Shown here: positions 7,424 to 13,184 of the stretch, piece by piece
How positions within the stretch are numbered: position 1 is the stretch's first letter
Layout: each line of letters begins with the position of its first letter
Program-made: the position numbers and the translations under genes
The notes under the pieces: generated by a model
Database searches by the model: none
What the model saw: the letters and a program-made list of their open reading frames with translations, nothing else
What the model was told of the DNA's origin: nothing
Assembly (NCBI GenBank): GCA_026397695.1
Contig: JAPLUJ010000184.1
Location: 1-15,185, forward strand
Length of the DNA: 15,185 bases
Direction of reading: 5' to 3'
From: Verrucomicrobiota bacterium
GTDB lineage: Bacteria; Verrucomicrobiota; Verrucomicrobiia; Verrucomicrobiales; Akkermansiaceae

Positions 7424-8023
7424 TCAGTGCCCCTTCCCCACCGGCTTTGCCTTGGGATTGGCGGGAACGTCGGAAGCGTCTTTCTTAAACGGGTTGGTTT
7501 CCAGCGCGGAGGATTTCACGCCGAACACCTGCTCCATGGTCTTGCCCGGAAGCAGGTTGTAAACGATCGGAGCGCTGCGGTTGCCTTGGGCGTCGTAAAG
7601 ATAACAAATCCTCTGCACCGGCATTTCCTTGCCGGTGTTCGGATCGCGACGCGTGACGCGGGCGTCGAACATGCGCTCCTCGACGAGTTGCCCGTCCGCC
7701 TTGCGATAGCCGTAGCTGACTTTGTACAGCAACTGGTTCTGGCCGTCGAAAATCTTGCAGCCGATCGGGTTGGCGTTGGCGTCCATCCGGTAAACCGTGA
7801 GCATGGTCAGCACCCCGTTGGCGGAGTATTTCTTTTTGGTGAGCGTCCGGTCGTCGGGAGCGCGGGTGAACATCGTGCGCGACCCGTCCTCATGGCGCAT
7901 CACCCGGACGTTCGGACCCGCCACTTCCATGAGGTCCTTGGCCGGCTCTTTCGCCTCGCAGACAACCGCCACCATCAGACCCGCGACGACGGAGAGGATT
8001 TTCCAAGTTGCCAGCGGCTTCAT
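7424..8023 (-). CDS. Secreted protein of unknown function
   Basis: The 199-residue product begins with a classical signal peptide: a basic start MKPLATWK, a hydrophobic core (about 9-22) and a likely cleavage near VCEA-KEP (about residue 25). The mature part is soluble-looking and rich in charged and Tyr/Asn residues (KVSYGYRKADGQ, DARVTRRDPNTGKEM, QRICYLYDAQGN), suggesting mixed beta structure, and ends in a Pro/Lys-rich tail. I do not recognise a family. The frame is open further upstream to 8149, but this would place about 42 Arg/Pro-rich residues before the signal peptide and overlap folP, so ATG 8023 is chosen. It is divergent from folP (52 bp between starts) and upstream of acyP on the same strand. 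Confidence 0.78.
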   Translation of the reverse strand: MKPLATWKILSVVAGLMVAVVCEAKEPAKDLMEVAGPNVRVMRHEDGSRTMFTRAPDDRTLTKKKYSANGVLTMLTVYRMDANANPIGCKIFDGQNQLLYKVSYGYRKADGQLVEERMFDARVTRRDPNTGKEMPVQRICYLYDAQGNRSAPIVYNLLPGKTMEQVFGVKSSALETNPFKKDASDVPANPKAKPVGKGH

Positions 8024-8075
8024 GCGAGACAAAGTAAGCGCACCGGGCGGACGCTGCAAGCCGCCAATTGCTCCG

Positions 8076-8921
8076 ATGCTTTGGAAAACACGACGTGGCA
8101 CGCTGGATCTCACCCGGCATGGACAGGTGATGGGGATCCTCAACCTCACGCCGGATTCATTTTCCGACGGCGGCCGCCATGCTCACATGGCAGCCGCGCT
8201 GCTTCACGCCCGCCGGATGATCGCCGAGGGCGCGGCCATCATCGATATGGGCGGCGAATCTACGCGCCCCGGTGCCTCCCCGGTTTCCACCGCCGATGAA
8301 ATCTCACGCACCGTTCCCGTGGTCGCCGCGCTGCGGGCGGAGTGGGACGGATGGATCTCTATCGACACCACGAAGGCCGCCGTCGCGGCGGCCGCCCTTG
8401 CCGCCGGAGCGGACATTGTGAACGACGTGAGCGGCCTGCGTGCGGATCCCGGGATGCCGGGTGTCTGCGCCTCTAACACCTGCGGGGTGGTGGTCATGCA
8501 CATGCAGGGTGAACCGCGGACCATGCAAACCGCGCCGCACTATCAGGATGTGGTGGCCGAAGTGCGCGCCTTCTTCGTCGAACGCATGGCGGCGCTCGGC
8601 AACGCCGGCCTCCATCCCGAAACGCTGTGCTTCGATCCGGGTATCGGATTCGGCAAATCCCCCGATCACAATCTGGCGCTGCTGCGCTCGTTAGATCGGC
8701 TCAGCCCGCCGGGCCGGCCATTGATGCTCGGGGTGTCCCGGAAATCATGCATCGGCCAACTCATCGGAGCGGACGTCCCCCCCGCCCTGCGCGACACGCC
8801 GACGGCTGTGATCACCGCGCAGGCGCGCCGCATGGGCGTCATGCTCCACCGGGTGCATGCGGTGCGCCCGAACGTGCACGCCATCCGTCTAACAGAGGCG
8901 CTGCTAGGGGACATGGTCTAG
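8076..8921 (+). CDS. folP: Dihydropteroate synthase
   Basis: The 281-residue enzyme condenses 6-hydroxymethyl-dihydropterin pyrophosphate with p-aminobenzoate in folate synthesis. All landmark motifs are present: GILNLTPDSFSDGG (20-33), DMGGESTRPGA (57-67), ISIDTTK (94-100), NDVSGL (117-121 and following), VVMHMQG (139-145), FDPGIGFGKSPDHN (186-199), LGVSRKS (218-224) with the pterin/pyrophosphate lysine K223, and HRVHAVR (258-264). The last motif is usually RVHDV; here Ala replaces the Asp. The frame is open upstream of 8076 to 7797, but the family N-terminus and the divergent neighbour support ATG 8076. No strong ribosome site is visible. No other folate gene is adjacent. Confidence 0.95.
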   Translation: MLWKTRRGTLDLTRHGQVMGILNLTPDSFSDGGRHAHMAAALLHARRMIAEGAAIIDMGGESTRPGASPVSTADEISRTVPVVAALRAEWDGWISIDTTKAAVAAAALAAGADIVNDVSGLRADPGMPGVCASNTCGVVVMHMQGEPRTMQTAPHYQDVVAEVRAFFVERMAALGNAGLHPETLCFDPGIGFGKSPDHNLALLRSLDRLSPPGRPLMLGVSRKSCIGQLIGADVPPALRDTPTAVITAQARRMGVMLHRVHAVRPNVHAIRLTEALLGDMV

Positions 8922-8937
8922 GAGGATAGCCGTCCCG

Positions 8938-9084
8938 CCCAATACCGTTCAATTAAGCAGGAAGAGAAGAGGGTTTTAACCGCCGATGAACGCAGATAGA
9001 CGCAGATGAAGAGAGATTTTTGATTTTATCTGCGTTCATCTGCGTCCATCTGCGGTTCGAATTTCTGAATTGAACAGGATTGGG
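8938..9084. mobile_element. 147-bp MITE-like element with terminal inverted repeats
   Basis: The left end CCCAATACCGTTCAATT (8938-8954) and the right end AATTGAACAGGATTGGG (9068-9084) are inverted repeats matching at 15 of 17 positions. Both ends are bounded by the direct repeat CGTCCCG. There is no coding capacity. The interior is a long imperfect hairpin (8978-9057) made of ATCTGCG/CGCAGAT words. This is the structure of a non-autonomous transposable element (MITE) mobilised by a transposase encoded elsewhere. It sits 16 bp after the folP stop, where it could also act as a terminator, and about 120 bp before the sigma factor gene. The rest of the 282-bp gene gap shows nothing else definite. 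Confidence 0.7.
8978..9057. repeat. Imperfect long hairpin of CGCAGAT words inside the MITE-like element
   Basis: Two 33-base arms (8978-9010 and 9025-9057) are inverted repeats matching at 28 of 33 positions, separated by a 14-base spacer. Each arm contains short direct repeats of CGCAGATGAA-like words. Similar ATCTGCGTTCATCTGCG sequences are, to my recollection, common intergenic repeats in several environmental bacterial phyla. As RNA it would fold into a strong stem-loop. Confidence 0.8.
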
Positions 9085-9203
9085 CGTCCCGCCTGTCCTC
9101 CACTGCCGTGGTCTTCAACTGACCACTCGTTCCATCCCTATGCCACTAGCCCGGCACGGAAAAACTGCGAATTTTTTTGTCCTGTTTTTCCCGCGATGTT
9201 CCC

Positions 9204-10559
9204 ATGATCCTACAGGACATGGAAACGTCAGCCGCATCCGATTCCGAACTGCTCGCCGCTTGGGTCGCGCATCGCCGAGAATCGGCATTTGGTTCCCTTG
9301 TCGCCCGCTACGCCACACTGGTCCACATGGCGGCGAAACGGACCTGTGGCGATGACAGCCTGGCAGCGGACGCCTCGCAACTCGTCTTCATCCAGCTTGC
9401 CCAAAAAGCGCAATCGCTCACCACGCACCCGACACTCGCCGGCTGGCTGCACGTCACGGCCGTCATGAAAACGCGGGATCTGATCGATAAAGCGCAGCGC
9501 GAATCGCGCAAACGCAGCCATTTCAGCGCCGCCATGGAAACCCGCACGCATTCCCAAACCACTGACGCATGGTTGGAAATCCAGCCAGTGCTTGACGACG
9601 CGCTCGCAGCGCTTTCCGACAAGGACCGCGAGGCCCTGTTGCTGCGTTTCTATCGATCCCTCAGCATCCGCGAAATCGCCGAAACCCTCGGCATCGCCAC
9701 CGCCGCCGCGCAAAAACGCATCGACCGTGCCACGGAACGGCTGCGCGGGAAACTCACCCGCCGTGGCTGCCAGGTCGGCGGTTCGCTCTCCGCCGCGCTG
9801 CTCGCCGGCTTCGCAGCCGATGCGCAGGCCGCGGCACTCCCGGTTTCCCTGCTCGCCTCCAAGGCGATCGCAGCGGGGGCCGTCAGCTCCTTCAGCCTGA
9901 CGGCCATCATCACCTCCATTGCCACTCTCATGAAATCCACCGCATCGATCCCGCCTCTCATCGCTTTGCTTGTCGCCGGTGTCTGGACCGGCACAAAGTA
10001 TCAGTCTCTCTCAGCCATGGAAGCGAGGAACGGCGTCTTGCTAGAAAAAATCGCCGCCGCGCGCTCCCCCATGAGTGCGATACCTGTCAAACTCACAAAA
10101 GATGACGGGCCGATCGATTGGCAGAAGCTTGCCGCCGAGGAAGGTGACGGACCGGAGACGCGGCGTTTCAAGGATCGGCTGAAATCCATGACCCGGGAGG
10201 AAATGATAACTGCCCTCGACCGGATAGCCGGGCTTGATTGCTCCAAGGATCGCCGGAGTTCGCTGGAATCATCCGTGGCAGGCTCGCTGATGCAGGTGGA
10301 TCCCGAGTGGGTATTGAACCACTTCGCGGAATGGCTGCGGGACGACTCGGACCAGCAGCGGTTGCAGCTTGTGGGGGCCTTTGGAATCTGGGCGGGGCGG
10401 GATTTGGGAAAAGCCACCGCATGGTTTGATAGACAAATCGCCGCTGGAGCCTTTGATGGCAAAGCGCTTGACCAGAGGCGTGGCTCCAGCACTCGCTACT
10501 CCTTCGAGGCTGTGTTGAGCCTCCGCCGGACGGCGTATTGGGGCGATGCCTCAAAATGA
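9204..10559 (+). CDS. ECF-type sigma factor fused to a membrane segment and helical-repeat domain (C-terminus cut by frameshift)
   Basis: The 451-residue product starts with sigma-70 region 2 (about 15-70, SELLAAWVAHRRESAFGSLV onward), a linker ending HPTLAGWLHV, and region 4 (about 130-185), with the helix-turn-helix in SIREIAETLGIATAAAQKRI. An Ala-rich hydrophobic stretch (190-240) and a membrane segment (about 249-265) follow, then a soluble part with helical repeats (VDPEWVLNHFAEWL, DLGKATAWFDRQI). The N-terminus would bind core RNA polymerase in the cytoplasm, with the C-terminal part across the membrane. Sigma factors of this layout are, to my recollection, expanded in Verrucomicrobiota. 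ATG 9204 is used; ATG 9219 is equally possible and neither has a good ribosome site. The last residues after EAVL (about 438) do not fit the repeat, which continues in the next frame. No anti-sigma gene is adjacent. Confidence 0.85.
   Translation: MILQDMETSAASDSELLAAWVAHRRESAFGSLVARYATLVHMAAKRTCGDDSLAADASQLVFIQLAQKAQSLTTHPTLAGWLHVTAVMKTRDLIDKAQRESRKRSHFSAAMETRTHSQTTDAWLEIQPVLDDALAALSDKDREALLLRFYRSLSIREIAETLGIATAAAQKRIDRATERLRGKLTRRGCQVGGSLSAALLAGFAADAQAAALPVSLLASKAIAAGAVSSFSLTAIITSIATLMKSTASIPPLIALLVAGVWTGTKYQSLSAMEARNGVLLEKIAAARSPMSAIPVKLTKDDGPIDWQKLAAEEGDGPETRRFKDRLKSMTREEMITALDRIAGLDCSKDRRSSLESSVAGSLMQVDPEWVLNHFAEWLRDDSDQQRLQLVGAFGIWAGRDLGKATAWFDRQIAAGAFDGKALDQRRGSSTRYSFEAVLSLRRTAYWGDASK
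10515..10546 (+). other. Apparent frameshift junction in the sigma/repeat gene
   Basis: After EAVL (TTG at 10515-10517) the sigma factor frame runs into 13 residues that fit nothing and stops at 10559. The +1 frame, open from just after a TGA at 10516-10518, reads ASAGRRIGAMPQNDRTEVM. This lines up with the local repeat seen in the third gene, EAAGKWLDSAPEGPVKNAA. Nine of those residues lie before the first ATG (10546) of the downstream frame, so the downstream frame was probably once continuous with the sigma gene. One extra base, or two missing bases, near 10517-10521 would explain it. Confidence 0.65.
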
Positions 10560-11154
10560 TAGAACCGAGGTGATGGATTGTTTAGCCTGGCGACTTCGCA
10601 GTCAAGGGCTCGACGGACGGAACCACATGGCATTTGCCGGCCTGGTCCGCAGCCACATCCCCGCGGAGCAACAGGTGGCGGTTCTTTTCCAGGCAGCCCC
10701 CTATTTCCGGAACTTGGAGGACTATCCGGTGTTCTCCGCATATTTGGAAAAGCTTGAGGCGACACCTGCGGAAAGAATTGCCTGCACCGAGAAATTCGCC
10801 GGCGCCAATATCAACCGGATCTCAAATTATCGGAAAGTGAACCGGCAGGATATCGATGCCATCCGCAGTTGGTTCCGGGAAATCGCGCCGGAAGGCGTGG
10901 ATTCCAGCAACGGCAGGGTCCTGACCGAAGCCATGAGCAACCGGGTTACTTCCATGCGCCTGGCACAAGCATCTGAAATCGCCTTGGAGCTGCTGGAGAC
11001 AGGGGCAACCGATGAGGTACTGGCAACCCTGTTGGAGACCGCCAAACTCGACAAGCCTGAGGTGAAGTTGGCGCTGGAACTGAGCAGCAGGATCCAGGAC
11101 GAAACGCGCCGGGCGGCCATCGTAAAACATCTCGAAACCCTCACGTTCCGATGA
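10546..11154 (+). CDS. Helical-repeat protein; probable severed C-terminal part of the sigma factor fusion
   Basis: The 202-residue frame from ATG 10546 overlaps the end of the sigma gene by 14 bp and has neither a signal peptide nor a membrane helix of its own. It is helical and charged throughout, with phrases such as FAGLVRSHIPAEQQVAVLF, LEKLEATPAERIACTEKF and ATDEVLATLLETAKLD, typical of alpha-solenoid repeats. Because the repeat pattern begins upstream of its ATG, it most likely represents the remainder of the periplasmic repeat domain. It could still be made as a separate polypeptide by translational coupling from the overlapping stop, in which case it would stay in the cytoplasm. ATG 10573 is an alternative start. 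It ends in an ATGA overlap with the next gene. Confidence 0.7.
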   Translation: MPQNDRTEVMDCLAWRLRSQGLDGRNHMAFAGLVRSHIPAEQQVAVLFQAAPYFRNLEDYPVFSAYLEKLEATPAERIACTEKFAGANINRISNYRKVNRQDIDAIRSWFREIAPEGVDSSNGRVLTEAMSNRVTSMRLAQASEIALELLETGATDEVLATLLETAKLDKPEVKLALELSSRIQDETRRAAIVKHLETLTFR

Positions 11155-12434
11155 AAATTTCCATAGGGATTTCAGCCATGATCCTCGCGATCGCCGCCGT
11201 CATTGGATGGTGGCTCGATACCAGGCTCACCGACGCTCGCGCCGTCGGGGAAAAGCTGAGCACCAAGTTGGAGGGATCGGGGATGAACTCTGGTGATAAC
11301 CGTGGCACGGACAGGAATCGACCAACTCGCACGGAACGCGCTCAGGAAGCCAAGCGACTCGCGGTCGCCTACATCGCGCTTCCGAGGTCCAGGCAACGGA
11401 TCGTCATTCCTTCGGTCGAACATATCACCGACGTCGAGCAAAAGATCGCGGCACTCGACAGTTCCCGGTTGAAGATCTTCGTCGCCGATGTCCTCGCATC
11501 CATGGAACTCGACGCAATGATCGTGTCCGAGCGGGTGAATAAATTGCTCGGGAATCTGGCGAGAAATGATCCGAGAGCTGCGCTGGATTTGTTCACGAAG
11601 CACGCTTCGGTCTGCAGGAAAGACATGGATTGCGGTGTCGTTTCCACCGCCTTGGAAGCTTGGGCGAAGGAGGATCCCGTCGCGGCGGCGGCGTGGATCA
11701 AGGAAAACGCCGGGGAGTTTCCAGAGGCGCTTTCAACGCAATCACTTCAAAATGTGTTCTACACGACGGCACAGAAAGATCCACGAATGGCTTTCACGTT
11801 GCTCGCCACACTCGGACTGAATTACTCCAATACTCACAGTGCACTGCATACCATCGTGACTTCTGCGGCGACAGATGAACAACGAAACATCACCCTCGCC
11901 GCACTCCGCGAGTTTCGGGATGCTAACCAAAGTGATAAAGAAGTCCGTCAGGCTGCGGAGCAAATGGTCGGCTATTTTTCATGGGGATTTAAACAGGATG
12001 TTTTCAAGACCGCCACCGAGTGGATCGCCAGCGCCAATTTGAGTTCGAACGAACTTGATAGTTTCTGTGGCAGCCTAACAAGAAACTATCGCGGCGACGA
12101 ATCCGCCCAATGGATCGAGTGGATGGGTGCAACCTTCCCTCCTGGCAAGGGCGATAGGCGCATCATGGCTATGATCAGCAGATGGACGGAGCGAGACTAC
12201 GAAGCCGCAGGAAAATGGCTGGATTCCGCTCCCGAGGGGCCTGTCAAGAATGCCGCCATCAGTGGCTACGCGCTGACCGTTTTCAAACACGATCCGGAAA
12301 CCGCCATGCAGTGGATCATGACCCTGCCGCCAGGCAACGACCGGGACCACACGCTCAAAACCATCCACCTCAACTGGCCGAAAGGCGACAGTGAGGGCGC
12401 GGCGTCCTTTGCCAAGGAACATGGTATCAAATGA
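11151..12434 (+). CDS. Membrane-anchored alpha-helical repeat protein of unknown function
   Basis: The 427-residue product has an N-terminal membrane anchor (about 5-22), a polar linker (25-65) and then helical repeats for the rest of its length. The repeat carries D-P-x-x-A-x-x-W/F-hydrophobic: DPRAALDLF (140), DPVAAAAWI (175), DPRMAFTLL (210), DESAQWIEWM (316), DYEAAGKWL (349), DPETAMQWI (381) and DSEGAASFA (413). The last three are about 32 residues apart, and two are followed by a Pro turn such as LPPGNDRDHTL. The bulk should be periplasmic. The start codon overlaps the previous stop as ATGA, so it is coupled to the sigma/repeat gene and probably acts with it, for example as partner or scaffold. 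No catalytic motif is visible. The same repeat type occurs in the 594-residue protein on the opposite strand. Confidence 0.85.
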   Translation: MKISIGISAMILAIAAVIGWWLDTRLTDARAVGEKLSTKLEGSGMNSGDNRGTDRNRPTRTERAQEAKRLAVAYIALPRSRQRIVIPSVEHITDVEQKIAALDSSRLKIFVADVLASMELDAMIVSERVNKLLGNLARNDPRAALDLFTKHASVCRKDMDCGVVSTALEAWAKEDPVAAAAWIKENAGEFPEALSTQSLQNVFYTTAQKDPRMAFTLLATLGLNYSNTHSALHTIVTSAATDEQRNITLAALREFRDANQSDKEVRQAAEQMVGYFSWGFKQDVFKTATEWIASANLSSNELDSFCGSLTRNYRGDESAQWIEWMGATFPPGKGDRRIMAMISRWTERDYEAAGKWLDSAPEGPVKNAAISGYALTVFKHDPETAMQWIMTLPPGNDRDHTLKTIHLNWPKGDSEGAASFAKEHGIK

Positions 12435-12667
12435 AGGGATTCGCCACCCGCATTGCCGTCGTCGAGCAGGTCGCCGCTGCGGTTATGGGCATTGGGACTT
12501 CGGCACTCCCCTCAGATGCATGCTTCTTGTCTCCGAGGTCGAGGCCGATAGTGACAGATGGGAATTTCGGTTTCATAACAATGAGAAGGTATCACTGGGA
12601 TCAAGTCCCGCCGCCTCCTGCCTTCTCATCTAATCTTGTTCTGCTCTTATGGTATTTGGGCCATTAG
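12431..12667 (+). other. Doubtful 78-codon frame coupled by ATGA; possible gene remnant
   Basis: An ATG at 12431 overlaps the stop of the repeat protein as ATGA, the third overlap in a row in this unit. It opens a 78-codon frame beginning MKGFATRIAVVEQVAAAVMG, which resembles a membrane-anchor N-terminus. After about 30 residues the translation becomes irregular, with Pro runs and no recognisable motif. It could be the decayed start of a fourth anchored protein, or chance. The 272 bp from 12435 to 12706 otherwise contain no convincing gene, and I see no strong terminator between the two converging operons. Confidence 0.25.
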
Positions 12668-12706
12668 TCTGAGTGTGAGATAGTTCAAGGGCGTTGCCAC
12701 CACCGC

Positions 12707-13143
12707 CTATTCTTGATTATGTTTGATCCATGTCACCGTCATATATCCGATGATCGGCAACGCTAGAAAATAGATTGGAAGCATTTCCGGGTGAAGACTA
12801 AAGGCTGCGGCTTTCCATGTAATCAACCCGCTCTCCTGTGCGCGACAGATCACGATGTTCCGAATCTCAAAATATCCCCAAACTGGGATAGCTAGCGAAG
12901 TGATAGCTGCATAAAGTAAGATTCTGTGCATTAGATCAATTTCGCCACCCCATTTGAATATTGCGTATAGACCCAAGATTCCGGTTACGACAATAGATCG
13001 TATTAACCTCACTGCAGGAGTGGGACCGCCCATTTGAATATTGCGTATAGACCCAAGATTCCGGTTACGACAATAGATCGTATTAACCTCACTGCAGGAG
13101 TGGGACCGATCTGGCGATCTCCGTCTGTTATCTTCCTCTTCAT
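12707..13143 (-). pseudogene. Small three-helix membrane protein disrupted by an 80-bp tandem duplication
   Basis: Reading from ATG 13143 gives MKRKITDGDRQIGPTPAVRL and so on for 44 residues, then a TGA at 13009-13011 caused by a perfect 80-bp tandem duplication, which is not a multiple of three. With one copy removed the frame is continuous for 118 residues. It then has three evident membrane segments, around LIRSIVVTGILGLYAIF, ILLYAAITSLAIPVWGYF and MLPIYFLALPIIGYMTV. The C-terminal two segments could still be translated from a TTG at 13159 in another frame, with an unrelated N-terminus. The gene lies 41 bp after the 594-residue repeat protein on the same strand. It is much more AT-rich than its neighbours, suggesting separate origin. 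The family is not recognised. Confidence 0.7.
12949..13108. repeat. Perfect 80-bp tandem duplication
   Basis: Bases 12949-13028 are repeated without any difference at 13029-13108. The identity stops on both sides of the two units. It lies inside the small membrane protein gene and shifts its frame. Lack of any divergence implies a recent event, and head-to-tail repeats of this length can be lost by slippage or recombination. Confidence 0.97.
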
Positions 13144-13184
13144 TTTTTTCTTTTGCCAAACTTTTTTATCGATAATCCGAAAAA

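Larger units (their letters stand above)
8931..9091. repeat. 7-bp direct repeats flanking the MITE-like element (target-site duplication)
   Basis: CGTCCCG occurs at 8931-8937 and again at 9085-9091, immediately outside the two terminal inverted repeats of the element between them. The match extends by CC on the right because the element also begins with CC. A direct repeat in exactly this place is what transposase-mediated insertion leaves behind. Confidence 0.6.

Noticed and set aside
8922..9203. CRISPR array suggested by repeated CGCAGAT words
   Set aside because: The words form two inverted arms of one hairpin with no regular repeat-spacer pattern and no cas genes.
9100..9203. ECF-type autoregulatory promoter before the sigma factor gene
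   Set aside because: Words such as CGTTCC are present, but no convincing -35/-10 pair with proper spacing could be read.
10515..10559. Programmed ribosomal frameshift in the sigma gene
   Set aside because: No recognised slippery sequence or RF2-type CTT-TGA site is present at the junction. A mutation or sequence error is simpler, so recoding is kept only as an alternative.
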